This document shows, in pieces, positions 19,117 through 27,857 of a stretch of 64,000 bases of DNA. Source of the DNA: Actinomycetes bacterium (GTDB lineage: Bacteria > Actinomycetota > Actinomycetes > Propionibacteriales > Nocardioidaceae). Location: contig JAEWXC010000053.1 of assembly GCA_023396115.1 (NCBI GenBank), positions 5,945 to 69,944 on the forward strand, in the 5' to 3' direction. Numbering within the stretch: the stretch's first letter is position 1; the number at the start of each line of letters is the position of its first letter. The position numbers and the translations under genes were made by a program. The notes below the pieces were generated by a model. The model did no database searches, was not told where the DNA came from, and worked only from the letters and a program-made list of their open reading frames with translations.

Positions 19117-19279
19117 GACGGAGCGTCCCCGGCGTTCTCCTCGCTCGCAGGCCGCTCCGCGCCCATGCCAGCTTCGCTCGTCGGCCGGGGGGCCGCACGC
19201 GTCAGCACACCCGGACACGTCCCGGACGGGCTCTGGACGGAGCGTCCCCGGCGTTCGCACCGCTCGCCGGCCGCTCCGC
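19117..19279. repeat. pair of 44-bp direct repeats
   Basis: Two copies at 19117-19160 and 19236-19279 agree at 40 of 44 positions (both begin GACGGAGCGTCCCCGGCGTTC and end GGCCGCTCCGC). Each copy can fold on itself because GGAGCG near the start complements CGCTCC near the end. They lie between the convergent zinc-ribbon and yaaA genes, so they may serve as terminators or be a REP-like element. Confidence 0.75.
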
Positions 19280-19302
19280 TCCGCGTTGCGACCGGGACCT
19301 GT

Positions 19303-20082
19303 CTAGAGGTCGGCGACGACCACGTCGAGCTGGGTGCCCTTCGAGCCCGGCTCGCCGACCTCGACGCTCCAGCCCAGGTCCCGCAGCACCCCGGCGAAGG
19401 CCGGCACCGTGCGCGGGGCGGCTCCGGAGACCAGCAGGTCCCGCACGATCCGGCCCTTGGTGGCCTTGTTGAAGTGGCTGACCACCTTGCGCACCCCGTC
19501 GACCTCGTGCAGCACCCGGACGCTGGCCACCTTCGCCGCGATCGTGGCCGGGGGCTTCCAGAAGTTGGCGTAGGTCCCCGAGCGGAGGTCCACGAGCAGG
19601 CCGGAGCCCAGCACCGGCAGCACCGCCTGCTCGGTCGGGGTGCGCCAGGCCGCGGCCACCGGGCCGAGCCCCGGCAGCGTGGTGTCACCGGAGAGCCGGT
19701 AGGAGGGGATCCGGTCGCCGGGGCGGACCAGCCCGAACAGCGACGACACCACCGCGACCCGGGAGGTGGCCCGACGACGGGCCGCCGCGTCGAGGGTCGC
19801 GAAGTCGATGGCGTCGTAGACGACCCCGGTGTAGATCCGGTCGGCCCGGGCCGTGGGAGCGGTGCGCAGGTCGGCGTTGCGGGCGACCAGGTCGATCTGG
19901 GTCGCCCCGAGCCCGAGCACCCGCGCAGCCGGCGCCGGATCGCCGCTGCACAGCTCCACCAGCGCCTCCAGGACCCGTTCCCGGGTCCGGGTGAGTTCGC
20001 CGAAGGACAGGTGGGCCAGATCGAGGGGTTTGCCCCGGGTGGGGGCGGACTTGCCCTCGCTGGGCGGCAGCAGGATCAGCAC
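19303..20082 (-). CDS. yaaA: YaaA family peroxide stress protein
   Basis: 259-aa DUF328/YaaA protein. In E. coli YaaA limits iron-driven damage under peroxide stress; here the role is by homology. Landmarks are the N-terminal VLILLPPSEGKS, RIYTGVVYDAID, LFGLVRPGDRIPSYRL, TYANFWKP and SHFNKATKGRIVRDLL. The GTG at 20082 is 7 bases after TAGGGT, indicating a leaderless start; an in-frame GTG three codons upstream lies within that spacer. Convergent with the zinc-ribbon gene. Confidence 0.9.
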   Translation of the reverse strand: MLILLPPSEGKSAPTRGKPLDLAHLSFGELTRTRERVLEALVELCSGDPAPAARVLGLGATQIDLVARNADLRTAPTARADRIYTGVVYDAIDFATLDAAARRRATSRVAVVSSLFGLVRPGDRIPSYRLSGDTTLPGLGPVAAAWRTPTEQAVLPVLGSGLLVDLRSGTYANFWKPPATIAAKVASVRVLHEVDGVRKVVSHFNKATKGRIVRDLLVSGAAPRTVPAFAGVLRDLGWSVEVGEPGSKGTQLDVVVADL

Positions 20083-20222
20083 GACCGGCACCCTACGGCG
20101 CCCGGCAGCCGGCGCCGCGTGCGGGGATCCCGCCGCCCCGGTGGTCGCCCACCGGACGGGTGAGGTCAGAAGTGACCGATCGGAGGATGCTGTGTGTCGG
20201 GGGTTGGCCCTAGGCTCACCTC

Positions 20223-20351
20223 CGTGGGGTTCGGTCCTTCCCGAGAGGGTCGAACCCAGCCGGGTCGACCGGCGACGCACACCGGGGCCGGGGGGCCGTA
20301 GCTGGGCGTCGCTGGCGACAAGGAGGGGCCCCGGGTGACCGGGGCCCCTCC
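20223..20351 (+). ncRNA. candidate small RNA upstream of the RNB-domain gene
   Basis: The 335-base gap between divergent yaaA and rnb holds an ordered set of signals: TAGGCT (20211-20216) as a possible -10, a 7-bp stem GGGTTCG/CGAACCC (20227-20233 with 20251-20257), a second 7-bp stem GCGACGC/GCGTCGC (20272-20278 with 20306-20312), and a perfect 13-bp hairpin with GTGA loop at 20322-20351. No -35 is evident and no U-tract follows. It matches no RNA family I know. Confidence 0.35.
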
Positions 20352-20417
20352 GCCCGTCCGGGACCACGCACCGGTTCGTCCGGCTCGTTCCGGGCCGTGG
20401 CTGGCTAGGGTGAGGTC

Positions 20418-21866
20418 ATGCCGAGCAGCCGCGTCGTCAGGTTCACCCCCTCGTCCGACCAGGTCCGCCGGACCGAGCTGGACCCCCACATCGAGGCGAT
20501 CCGCGCCGATCTGCAGGTGAGCGCCGAGTTCCCGGCCGAGGTCACCGCCGCCGCCGAGGCCGCGGCCGCCGCGCCCCGGCTGCCCGACCTCGACCGGACG
20601 GATCTGGAGTTCCTCACCATCGACCCCGCCTCGGCGATGGACCTGGACCAGGCCCTGCACCTGGAGCGCGCCGGGGACGGGTACCGGGTGCACTACGCGA
20701 TCGCGGACCTGATGGCCTTCATCAGCCCCGACGACCCGGTCGACCTGGAGTCCCGGAGGCGCGGGGAGACCCTCTACGGCGCGGACTCCAAGGTGCCGCT
20801 GCACCCGCCGGCGATCTCGGAGGCGGCGGGGTCGCTGCTGCCCGACGAGGTGCGCCCGGCGCTGCTGTGGACCATCGACCTCGACGCGGACGGCGAGGGC
20901 ACCCGGGCGCACGTCGAGCGGGCCCGGGTCCGCTCCCGGCGGCGCTGGGACTACGCCGAGGCCCAGGCGGCGCTGGACGCCGGCACCGGTGGTGAGCAGC
21001 TGGAGCTGCTGCGCGAGATCGGCGAGCTGCGGATGGCCCGCGAGGCGGCACGTGGCGGGGTCTCGCTGCCGCTGCCCGAGCAGGAGGTCGAGGTCACCGA
21101 CGGCCACCTGCGGCTGGTGTTCCGGCAGCTGCTGCCGGTGGAGGAGTGGAACGCGCAGATCTCGCTGCTGACCGGGATGGCGGCCGCCTCGCTGATGGTC
21201 TACGCCCGGATCGGCCTGCTGCGGACCCTGCCGCCCGCCGACCCCCGCGACGTGCGCCGGCTGCACCGCACCGCCGCCGCGCTGGGCATCGAGTGGCCGG
21301 CCGAGATGACCTACCCCGACTTCATCCGCAGCCTCGACCCGTCCCGGCCGGCCCACGCCGCGATGGTGGTGGCCTGCACCCGGTTGCTGCGCGGCAGCGG
21401 GTACGCGGCGTTCGACGGCGAGCTTCCCGCCGAGCCGGAGCACTCCGCGATCGCCTCCGAGTACGCCCACGTCACCGCGCCGCTGCGACGGTTGGCCGAC
21501 CGGTACGCCAGCGAGGTCTGCGTGGCTCTGTGCGCCGACGCCGACGTACCGGCCTGGGTCCGTGAACGTCTGCACGAACTCCCCGACGTGATGCGGGAGT
21601 CCGGGCGTCGGGCGAACCAGTACGAGAACCAGGTGCTCAACCTGATCGAGGCAGTGGTGCTGGCTGACCGGGTGGGCGAGGAGTTCAGCGGGGTCGTCGT
21701 CGAGGCCTCCGAGAAGGACCCGACCCGGGGCGAGGTGACCGTCCCCGATCCGGCGGTCGAGGCGCGGGTCTCCTCTGCGCGGCCGTTGCCGGTGGGGGAG
21801 CAGGTCACGCTCCGGCTGAGCGAGGCGGACCCCGCCAGCCGGAGCGTGCAGTTCACCCTGGAGTGA
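20418..21866 (+). CDS. RNase II/RNB-domain exoribonuclease
   Basis: 482 aa containing the catalytic RNB domain of the RNase II/R family (3'-5' hydrolytic RNA decay) without obvious N-terminal cold-shock domains, the short form common in actinobacteria. The metal-binding Asp cluster is in FLTIDPASAMDLDQAL (about residues 64-79), followed by VHYAIADLMAFISP and SLLPDEVRPALLW; YAHVTAPLRRLADRY near 360 is the usual RNB C-terminal motif. ATG with TAGGGT 6 bases before it, so leaderless. Divergent from yaaA. Confidence 0.9.
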   Translation: MPSSRVVRFTPSSDQVRRTELDPHIEAIRADLQVSAEFPAEVTAAAEAAAAAPRLPDLDRTDLEFLTIDPASAMDLDQALHLERAGDGYRVHYAIADLMAFISPDDPVDLESRRRGETLYGADSKVPLHPPAISEAAGSLLPDEVRPALLWTIDLDADGEGTRAHVERARVRSRRRWDYAEAQAALDAGTGGEQLELLREIGELRMAREAARGGVSLPLPEQEVEVTDGHLRLVFRQLLPVEEWNAQISLLTGMAAASLMVYARIGLLRTLPPADPRDVRRLHRTAAALGIEWPAEMTYPDFIRSLDPSRPAHAAMVVACTRLLRGSGYAAFDGELPAEPEHSAIASEYAHVTAPLRRLADRYASEVCVALCADADVPAWVRERLHELPDVMRESGRRANQYENQVLNLIEAVVLADRVGEEFSGVVVEASEKDPTRGEVTVPDPAVEARVSSARPLPVGEQVTLRLSEADPASRSVQFTLE

Positions 21867-21890
21867 GCTCTGGCGTGCCCCCGGTGGTGC

Positions 21891-22337
21891 TCACCGGTGG
21901 GCGAGCGCCCGCTCGACCCGCAGCACCGCGGCGTGGTGGTCGAAGTCGTCGCTCATCACCGCGGCCAGCCGCAGGTGCGGCAACGCCTCGGTGAGCCGGT
22001 TCTGCCGCTCCAGGGCGCGGCCCAGGGCGTGCTGGGCCCAGTCGTCGGCGGGGTTCGCCCCGACCAGGACCCGCAGGTCGGCCTCGGCGCGACCCAGCTG
22101 GGCCCGGATCAGGTGGGCCCAGGCGCGCAGTCCCAACAGGCCGGTGTTGTCCGGCTCCTGGGCCAGCGCCGGCTCGAGCACGTCCAGCGCCTCCACCGGG
22201 AACCGGCGGGCGAGCAGGTCGTGGGCCCGGGAGTAGGCCTGCGTGACGTCGTCGTCGCGGCCCGGGAACACCATCGCCGGAGCGATGATCCGGAACTCCT
22301 CGTCGACGGCGAACCCCTGCGTGGCGTCGCGCTCCAC
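21891..22337 (-). CDS. TPR-repeat protein
   Basis: About 148 aa, helical, with tetratricopeptide-type repeats (AYSRAHDLLARRFPVEALDV, GLRAWAHLIRAQLGRAE, AQHALGRALERQNRLTEAL). Likely a protein-interaction scaffold; no partner can be named. I start at the GTG at 22337, which follows GAGGAGGAG. The next codon block could also permit a start at MVFPGRDDD. Convergent with the RNB-domain gene, whose stop is only 24 bases away. Confidence 0.75.
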   Translation of the reverse strand: MERDATQGFAVDEEFRIIAPAMVFPGRDDDVTQAYSRAHDLLARRFPVEALDVLEPALAQEPDNTGLLGLRAWAHLIRAQLGRAEADLRVLVGANPADDWAQHALGRALERQNRLTEALPHLRLAAVMSDDFDHHAAVLRVERALAHR

Positions 22338-22447
22338 TGCTCCTCCTCGTGCTGGTGGCCCCCGGTAGGGGCCGTTCGATCGGGACAACCCCCGTGGGGG
22401 ATGTTCCATTCCCGACGCCGTGGCCGCGATGCCCTACGCTGGTGCCT

Positions 22448-22858
22448 GCGAATGGGTCGGCTGGGCGACCGCGTGGCTCCGGGCGACCGGGGCCCCGAGG
22501 AAGGTCCGGGCTCCACAGAGCAAGGTGGTGGGTAACGCCCACCCGGGGCAACCCGCGGGACAGTGCCACAGAGAACAGACCGCCTCCCGGCTCGCCGGGC
22601 GGCAAGGGTGAAACGGTGGTGCAAGAGACCACCAGCGCTCCGGGCGACCGGAGCGGCTCGGTAAACCCCACCTGGAGCAAGGTCGAGAAGCTCCGGACTC
22701 CGGTCCGGGGCGCGTGCGCGATCGAGGGCTGCTCGCCCGAGTGCACGGGTGGACCGCAGGAGGCGGCCGGCAACGGTCGTCGTAGATGGATGGTCGCTCA
22801 CGCCCGACGGGAGACCGTCGGGCCGGACAGAACCCGGCCTACAGGCCGGCCCATTCGC
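22448..22858 (+). ncRNA. rnpB: RNase P RNA, bacterial class A
   Basis: Catalytic RNA that matures tRNA 5' ends. The conserved cores are clear: GAGGAAGGTCCGGGCTCC near 22496, GGTAACGCC, ACAGAGAACAGACCGCC, and GCAAGGGTGAAACGG. The 5' GCGAATGGGTCGG pairs with 3' GGCCGGCCCATTCGC to form P1, which fixes the ends. TACGCT at 22435-22440 is the likely -10. Confidence 0.95.
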
Positions 22859-22872
22859 CCCTCAGCCCCAAT

Positions 22873-22914
22873 CCACCGATCGCACTGCTGCTGCGCGACG
22901 CAGCAGATCGGTGG
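22873..22914 (+). terminator. hairpin terminator of rnpB
   Basis: Outer stem CCACCGAT/ATCGGTGG (22873-22880 with 22907-22914) and inner stem CTGCTGCG/CGCAGCAG, lying 14 bases after rnpB P1. No T-run follows, which is usual in high-GC genomes. Confidence 0.75.
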
Positions 22915-23025
22915 AACCGGGCTCAGGTGAGCCATCCCACGGAACCGGTTCAGCCGTTCGGCGGACCCGGGCCGCGAACACGCCTACATTCGGCGGTTCC
23001 GTCCCCTGGCTGTCGTGAGGTCCTT

Positions 23026-23802
23026 GTGCGTTCCGTTGCTCGTCCACCCCGTTCCCCCCGATCGCCGGGCCGGTCGCTGCCGCGGGTGCTGGCGCGTCTG
23101 GGTGTCCTGCTGGCGCTGCTGGTGCCGGTGACGCTGGCCAGCGGCCCGGTCACCGCCGCCCCCGGTGCCCACCCGGCACCGCGGATCGCGGACAAGGACT
23201 GTGCCGACTTTGCCAACCAGCGCGACGCCCAACTGTTCTACCTGCGCGCCGGCGGCCCGCACCAGGACCCGCACCGCCTCGACTACGAGGGCGACGGCGT
23301 GGCCTGCGAGACCCTGCCGTGCCCCTGCTACCGCGGCACCTCCGCTCCCCAGCAGCAGACCGCTGCGCAGCCTGACCGCACCCGGTCCTGGACCGGCCGG
23401 GTGGTGCGGGTGGTCGACGGGGACACCGTCAAGGTGCGCCTCGACGCCGGACGCACCGTGACCGTGCGGATGATCGGTATCGACACCCCCGAGGTGCACG
23501 GCAGCACCGAGTGCGGTGGCGCCCGGGCCTCGCGGTGGCTCAAGAAGCAGCTGCCGACCCGGACCCGGGTGCGGTTGCTGGCCGACCCCAGCCAGGCCGA
23601 CGAGGACCGCTACGGCCGGGTGCTGCGCTACGTCGAGCGCCGCCGCGACGGCCGCGACATGAATCGGGCGCAGGTGTTCACCGGTAACGCCACCGTCTAC
23701 GTCTACGCCCGTACGCCGTTCCGTCGGGTCGGCTCGTACCGCACCGCTCAGCGGCAGGCGAAGGCAGCCCGGCGCGGCATCTGGCGCTCCTGCCGCGGCT
23801 GA
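23026..23802 (+). CDS. exported thermonuclease with N-terminal excalibur domain
   Basis: 258 aa, secreted. Signal peptide about 1-45 (LARLGVLLALLVPVTLASG). Residues 55-102 form an excalibur-type calcium-binding region (DKDCADFANQRDAQ..., DYEGDGVACE) with six cysteines or so, then a Staphylococcal-nuclease-like domain from about 122: VVRVVDGDTVKVRL, VRMIGIDTPE (Arg148, Glu156) and DRYGRVLRYV, matching the SNase catalytic set. It should cut extracellular nucleic acid with Ca2+. Excalibur usually follows the nuclease; here it precedes it. GTG start with GAGG 5 bases upstream. Confidence 0.85.
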   Translation: MRSVARPPRSPRSPGRSLPRVLARLGVLLALLVPVTLASGPVTAAPGAHPAPRIADKDCADFANQRDAQLFYLRAGGPHQDPHRLDYEGDGVACETLPCPCYRGTSAPQQQTAAQPDRTRSWTGRVVRVVDGDTVKVRLDAGRTVTVRMIGIDTPEVHGSTECGGARASRWLKKQLPTRTRVRLLADPSQADEDRYGRVLRYVERRRDGRDMNRAQVFTGNATVYVYARTPFRRVGSYRTAQRQAKAARRGIWRSCRG

Positions 23803-23874
23803 CCCGGAGCCACCGACCGGCGCCCGCGGGTCGCGGCTGGTGCGGCGTTGGCGCGGCGTGCAAGGATCTGGCCC

Positions 23875-24081
23875 ATGGCTTCCTGGGCACACGCAGAGAT
23901 CAAGGTCAGCAACGACGAGACCGACGTCGAGGTCGGGTTCTACAACTGGGGTGACGAGGGCTTCGAGCCCGGTGAAACGTGGGACGACCTGCTCTCCAAC
24001 CTCGGCCGTGACGGCTGGGAGCTGGTGCAGGTCGTGACCGAGCTGGACGCCAAGACGTTCTGGTTCAAGCGTCCCGCCTGA
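23875..24081 (+). CDS. small conserved protein, DUF4177-like
   Basis: 68 aa, acidic. The segment GRDGWELVQVVTELDAKTF followed by WFKRP resembles the DUF4177 pattern GWELV-x-V, otherwise no function is visible. ATG 7 bases after AAGGAT, so apparently leaderless; codon use matches its neighbours. Single gene between the nuclease and a convergent map, with a hairpin downstream. Confidence 0.75.
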   Translation: MASWAHAEIKVSNDETDVEVGFYNWGDEGFEPGETWDDLLSNLGRDGWELVQVVTELDAKTFWFKRPA

Positions 24082-24105
24082 TCCCTCCGCCTTCCGACGC
24101 GACGA

Positions 24106-24135
24106 GGGGCCGGCGACCCTGTGGTCGCCCGCCCC
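24106..24135. terminator. bidirectional hairpin between convergent genes
   Basis: GGGGC-C-GGCGACC, loop CTGT, GGTCGCC-C-GCCCC: a 12-bp stem with one internal C/C mismatch, placed between the small DUF4177-like gene and map. Confidence 0.6.
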
Positions 24136-24156
24136 ACGTGCCGTTCCCGGGGGACG

Positions 24157-25005
24157 TCAGGGCTGGGTCAGCACCTCGGCACCGGTCTCGGTGACCAGCA
24201 GGGTGTGCTCGAACTGGGCGGAGCGCTTGCGGTCCTTGGTGACCACGGTCCACCCGTCGTCCCACATGTCGTAGTCGGGGGTGCCCAGGTTCAGCATCGG
24301 CTCGATGGTGAACGTCATCCCCGGCAGGATCTCGTCGACGTAGTGGTCGTTGTCGTAGTGCGGGATCACCAGGCCGGAGTGGAACGAGGTGCCGATCCCG
24401 TGCCCGGTGAAGTCGCGCACCACGCCGTAGCCGAACCGGCGGGCGTAGGACTCGATCACCCGGCCGATGACGTTGATCCGCCGACCCGGCTTGACCGCCT
24501 TGATCGCCCGGTCCAGCGCCTCCCGGGTCCGCTCGACCAGCAGCCGGGACTCCTCGTCGACGTCCCCGGCCAGGAACGTGGCGTTGGTGTCACCGTGCAC
24601 CCCGCCGAGGTAGGCGGTGATGTCGATGTTGACGATGTCGCCGTCGCGCACCTGGCGGGAGTCGGGGATGCCGTGGCAGACCACCTCGTTGACGCTCGAG
24701 CACAGCGACTTGGGGAAGCCCCGGTAGCCCAGCGTCGAGGGGTAGGCGCCGTGGTCGCAGAGGAACTCGTGCCCGATCCGGTCCAGCTCGTCGGTGGTGA
24801 CGCCGGGGGCGACCGCGGCGCCGACCAGCTCGCGTGCCTGGGCCGCCAAACGGCCCGCGACCCGCATCTTCTCGATCGTCTCGGCGTCCTTGACCTCCGA
24901 GCCGGTGAACGGCTGCGGTGCGGGGGCGTCCACGTACTCGGGGCGGACGATGTGGTCGGGGACGGATCGGCGGGGCGAGATCGTGGCAGGGGCTACGGCA
25001 GTCAC
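24157..25005 (-). CDS. map: methionine aminopeptidase type I
   Basis: Removes N-terminal Met from nascent proteins. 282 aa with the 40-residue N-terminal extension common in actinobacteria. The five metal ligands are recognisable: the two Asp in [20 protein letters not shown], His in [13 protein letters not shown], Glu in FTIEPML and Glu in QFEHTLLV. The GTG at 25005 lies 7 bases after TACACT, giving a leaderless start; the much longer frame upstream overlaps the divergent gene and is rejected. Confidence 0.95.
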   Translation of the reverse strand: MTAVAPATISPRRSVPDHIVRPEYVDAPAPQPFTGSEVKDAETIEKMRVAGRLAAQARELVGAAVAPGVTTDELDRIGHEFLCDHGAYPSTLGYRGFPKSLCSSVNEVVCHGIPDSRQVRDGDIVNIDITAYLGGVHGDTNATFLAGDVDEESRLLVERTREALDRAIKAVKPGRRINVIGRVIESYARRFGYGVVRDFTGHGIGTSFHSGLVIPHYDNDHYVDEILPGMTFTIEPMLNLGTPDYDMWDDGWTVVTKDRKRSAQFEHTLLVTETGAEVLTQP

Positions 25006-25029
25006 GCGATCGAGTGTAGTTTCGCCGGT
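25006..25029. promoter_or_regulatory. overlapping divergent leaderless promoters
   Basis: Minus-strand TACACT (25018-25013) lies 7 bases before the map GTG, and plus-strand TAGTTT (25017-25022) lies 7 bases before the ATG at 25030. The two -10 hexamers overlap by two bases, so both genes appear to be fired from one 24-base gap. Confidence 0.65.
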
Positions 25030-25227
25030 ATGAACGGTGAGGACCCGGAGTACTGGTACTGCCTGAAGCACCACACCGTCGAGCCGCGCGAGGGGTGTCG
25101 CAACGCCGACCGGCTCGGCCCGTACCCGAGCGAGTCCGAGGCGGCCGGTGCGCTGGAGAAGGTCGAGCAGCGCAACGAGGCCTGGGACAACGACCCCGAC
25201 TGGAACGACGACGCCCCGCAGGCGTGA
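25030..25227 (+). CDS. small conserved actinobacterial protein
   Basis: 65 aa, acidic, with [16 protein letters not shown] at the N-terminus; the Cys-x3-HH-x8-Cys arrangement could bind a metal, though this is inference. The remainder ([20 protein letters not shown]) is helical and resembles the tail of SPOR-like small proteins. Leaderless ATG with TAGTTT. GTGA overlap with the next gene suggests the two are coupled. No function assigned. Confidence 0.75.
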   Translation: MNGEDPEYWYCLKHHTVEPREGCRNADRLGPYPSESEAAGALEKVEQRNEAWDNDPDWNDDAPQA

Positions 25228-25511
25228 GACCGAACGCACCGGCCCGGCCCGCAGCGCCCGGACGCAGCCCCGACCCCTCGCCCGCTGGTTTCGTGGGCAT
25301 GGGCCTGCTGGCCTGCGCCTTCTTCCTCTGTGCGGCCAGCGCCATGATCGGGCCGTGGTGGTCCAGCCCGGCGATGCTGGGACTGTGGCTGGTGGCGATG
25401 GTCGCGGCGGTGCGCTGGTTCACCCCCGCCCCGCGGCGGGTGGTCGCCCTGGGGGTCGGGTTGTTGCTGGCCTGGGTGCTGCTGGTCCCCGGACTCCTCG
25501 TGCTGGGCTGA
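25224..25511 (+). CDS. small integral membrane protein
   Basis: 95 aa with three hydrophobic segments (about 24-44, 50-66 and 71-94), including [19 protein letters not shown] and a Leu/Val-rich C-terminal helix. The GTG overlaps the preceding stop (GTGA). No family recognised and no charged catalytic residues; it probably works with the preceding 65-aa protein, by position only. Confidence 0.65.
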   Translation: MRPNAPARPAAPGRSPDPSPAGFVGMGLLACAFFLCAASAMIGPWWSSPAMLGLWLVAMVAAVRWFTPAPRRVVALGVGLLLAWVLLVPGLLVLG

Positions 25512-25537
25512 CCCGCGCACGCCGGCTGCTCGGCAGA

Positions 25538-26785
25538 TCAGCGGGGGCTGACCCGCAGCACCCGGTCGTCGACCCCGTTGTCGGTGGTCAGCAGCAGGTC
25601 CCCGTTGCGGGCCACCGCCACCGAGCGCAGCCGCCCGTACCGGCGCAGCGCCCGCGGGGTCGCCACCGCGCCGGACCGGGTGTCGAGGAACAGCACCCGG
25701 CTGGCCTTGAGCGCCGCCACCGCCAGCCGTCCCCGCCACGCACCCCACCGCTTGCCGCGCACGAACGCGGCCCCGGAGGTCGCGAGGGTGGGACGCCCCG
25801 AGCTCCAGACGGCCTCGACCTGCACCCCGGGCAGCGACTGGTCGGTCATCGGGGCGGACTCGTCGTAGTCCGGACCCGGCTGCCAGCCGTGGTTGGCGCC
25901 GGGGGCGAGTCGGTTCACCTCGTCGTCGCGGTCGGTGCCCTGCTCGACCGACCAGACCGTTCCGCCCGGGCGACGCTGCGCCAGGCCCTGGACGTTGCGG
26001 TGCCCGTAGGTCCACAGCAGCCGCTGCCGGGTGTTGCGGGCCCCGGCGAACGGGTTGCCGGAGGCCGGCCCGCCCCGCTCGGCCACCCGGAGCACCTTGC
26101 CGGCCAGCGAGGTCAGGTCCTGCGGGGTGTCGGCGTCGGCCGAGTCGCCGGTGCCCACGTACACGTCGCGGGTGCTCGGGTCGACCAGCACCCGGCACCC
26201 ACCGTGGCGGCCGTGGTCGTTGGGGATGCCCTTCACCAGAGTGCGCACCTTCGTGGCCCGGGTGAGCCGACGGTTCAACCGCCACGTGGTGACCCGGATG
26301 TCGTGGCCGTCGGCGGTCTCCCAGCCCGAGCAGACGTGCAGCAGCCGCCGCTTCTTCCACCGGGGCGCCGGTGCCAGGGACATCAGCCCGGTCTCCCCGG
26401 AGACCCAGACCTTCGACGAGGGGAACCGCACCGTGCGCCGGCGTCCGTCCCGCACCACGCTGAGCCGGGCGGAGTCCCGCTCGGTGACCAGGTAGGTGCG
26501 GCGGCCGACCTGGGCGACGTCCCACGGGTTCGCCAAGCCCCGCACCACGGTCCGGACCCGCAGCCGGGGACGTTCCGGTGCCTTCGAGGTGACGGCCTGG
26601 TCAGCGCTGCGGGTCGTGGTGTCCGGGATGCTGCCGGGGACGACGCTGCCCGCGGCGGGGACGACCCCGGTGACGCCCACGACCAGCACGAGTGGCACCG
26701 CGAGCCCCGCGAGCGCTGCCCTGCGGACGGCGCCCGTCCAGTGGGAGTGTGCCCGAGCCGTGCTGCCTGCCTCCTGGTGCGCCAT
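25538..26785 (-). CDS. exported PQQ-type glucose/sorbosone dehydrogenase-like protein
   Basis: 415 aa, exported (signal anchor about 22-48, AALAGLAVPLVLVVGVTGVV), with the six-bladed propeller of the GSDH/soluble glucose dehydrogenase family. Landmarks are GLANPWDVAQVG, NDHGRHGGCR (with a possible catalytic His), DVYVGTGDSAD, WTYGHRNVQGLA, EQGTDRDDEVNRL and GLLLTTDNG-like LLLTTDNGVDDRVLR. Sugar or aldose oxidation with PQQ is the family activity; many actinobacterial relatives are uncharacterised. Leaderless: TAGCGT is 6 bases before the ATG. Confidence 0.82.
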   Translation of the reverse strand: MAHQEAGSTARAHSHWTGAVRRAALAGLAVPLVLVVGVTGVVPAAGSVVPGSIPDTTTRSADQAVTSKAPERPRLRVRTVVRGLANPWDVAQVGRRTYLVTERDSARLSVVRDGRRRTVRFPSSKVWVSGETGLMSLAPAPRWKKRRLLHVCSGWETADGHDIRVTTWRLNRRLTRATKVRTLVKGIPNDHGRHGGCRVLVDPSTRDVYVGTGDSADADTPQDLTSLAGKVLRVAERGGPASGNPFAGARNTRQRLLWTYGHRNVQGLAQRRPGGTVWSVEQGTDRDDEVNRLAPGANHGWQPGPDYDESAPMTDQSLPGVQVEAVWSSGRPTLATSGAAFVRGKRWGAWRGRLAVAALKASRVLFLDTRSGAVATPRALRRYGRLRSVAVARNGDLLLTTDNGVDDRVLRVSPR

Positions 26786-26874
26786 GCCCCGACGCTAGGC
26801 CCAGCGGGGCGGTGGTGGGAAGCACGGACCGGGCCCCGGAGGGCCTGGTCGGCCGTCCGGAGCCCGGTCCGGGA

Positions 26875-27723
26875 TCAGAAGGTGTGCTCGGGTGCGGGGA
26901 AGGTGCCCGCCTTCACGTCCTCGGCGTAGGCGCGCGCACCGTCCAGCAGCACCTGGTGCACGTCGGCGTACTGCTTGACGAAGCGGGCCATCTTCCCGGT
27001 GCGCAGGCCGAACGCGTCCTGCCAGACCAGCACCTGACCGTCGCAGCCGTTGCCGGCGCCGATGCCGATGGTGGGGATCTCCAGCTCCGCGGAGATCTCG
27101 GCGGCCACGTCCCCGGGGACCATCTCCATCACCACCGCGAACGCGCCGGCAGCCTGCACCGCCAGCGCGTCGGCCTTCGTCTTCGCCGCCGCGTCGCCGC
27201 GTCCCTGCACCCGGTAGCCGCCCAGGGTGTGCTCGGACTGCGGGGTGAAGCCGATGTGCGCCACCACCGGGATGCCGCCACGGGTCAGCTTCTCGATCAC
27301 CGGGGCCATCTCGGCGCCGCCCTCGAGCTTCACGCAGTGCGCGCCGGCCTCCTTCATGAACCGGACGGCGGTCAGGTACCCCTGCTCCGGGGAGGCCTGG
27401 TAGGAGCCGAAGGGCAGGTCGGCGACGACCATCGAGCGCTTCGCCGAGCGGGCCACCGCGCGGGTCAGCGGGATCAGCTCGTCCACGGTGATCGGCAGCG
27501 AGGTGTCGTTGCCCAGCACGTTGTTGGAGGCCGAGTCGCCGACCAGCAGCATGTCGATGCCGGCCTCGTCGAAGGTGGCCGCCGTGTACATGTCGTAGGC
27601 GGTCAGCATGGTGATCTTCTCGCCGCGCTGCTTCATCTCGCGCAGGTGGTGGGTGCGCACCTTCCGGACCGGGGCGGCGGGGGTGGCGGGTCCGGAACCG
27701 TACGGGGCGGTCTCTTCGGCCAT
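26875..27723 (-). CDS. panB: 3-methyl-2-oxobutanoate hydroxymethyltransferase
   Basis: Adds a hydroxymethyl group from methylene-THF to ketoisovalerate, the first step toward pantothenate and coenzyme A. 282 aa. Mg-binding and active-site motifs are present: [49 protein letters not shown], and VVMEMVPG with the catalytic Glu. ATG at 27723 with GGAG 7 bases upstream; an in-frame extension to 27825 overlaps promoter-like TAGCCT and is rejected. Monocistronic as far as can be seen. Confidence 0.95.
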   Translation of the reverse strand: MAEETAPYGSGPATPAAPVRKVRTHHLREMKQRGEKITMLTAYDMYTAATFDEAGIDMLLVGDSASNNVLGNDTSLPITVDELIPLTRAVARSAKRSMVVADLPFGSYQASPEQGYLTAVRFMKEAGAHCVKLEGGAEMAPVIEKLTRGGIPVVAHIGFTPQSEHTLGGYRVQGRGDAAAKTKADALAVQAAGAFAVVMEMVPGDVAAEISAELEIPTIGIGAGNGCDGQVLVWQDAFGLRTGKMARFVKQYADVHQVLLDGARAYAEDVKAGTFPAPEHTF

Positions 27724-27857
27724 CGGTGTCTCCTGGGGTGATTCTCGAGGCTCCCTGGTGGAGTCCCCGGACTCACCCACGAGGCTAGTCCTGCCCCGCG
27801 GCGGCGTCGCTGTGGCGATGGTCACCCGGGGTGGAGCCGCTGCGTACGCTCGGCGGT

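Noticed and set aside
20071..20091. Earlier yaaA start at 20091
   Set aside because: That codon lies within the TAGGGT-N7 spacer for the GTG at 20082 and precedes the conserved N-terminus.
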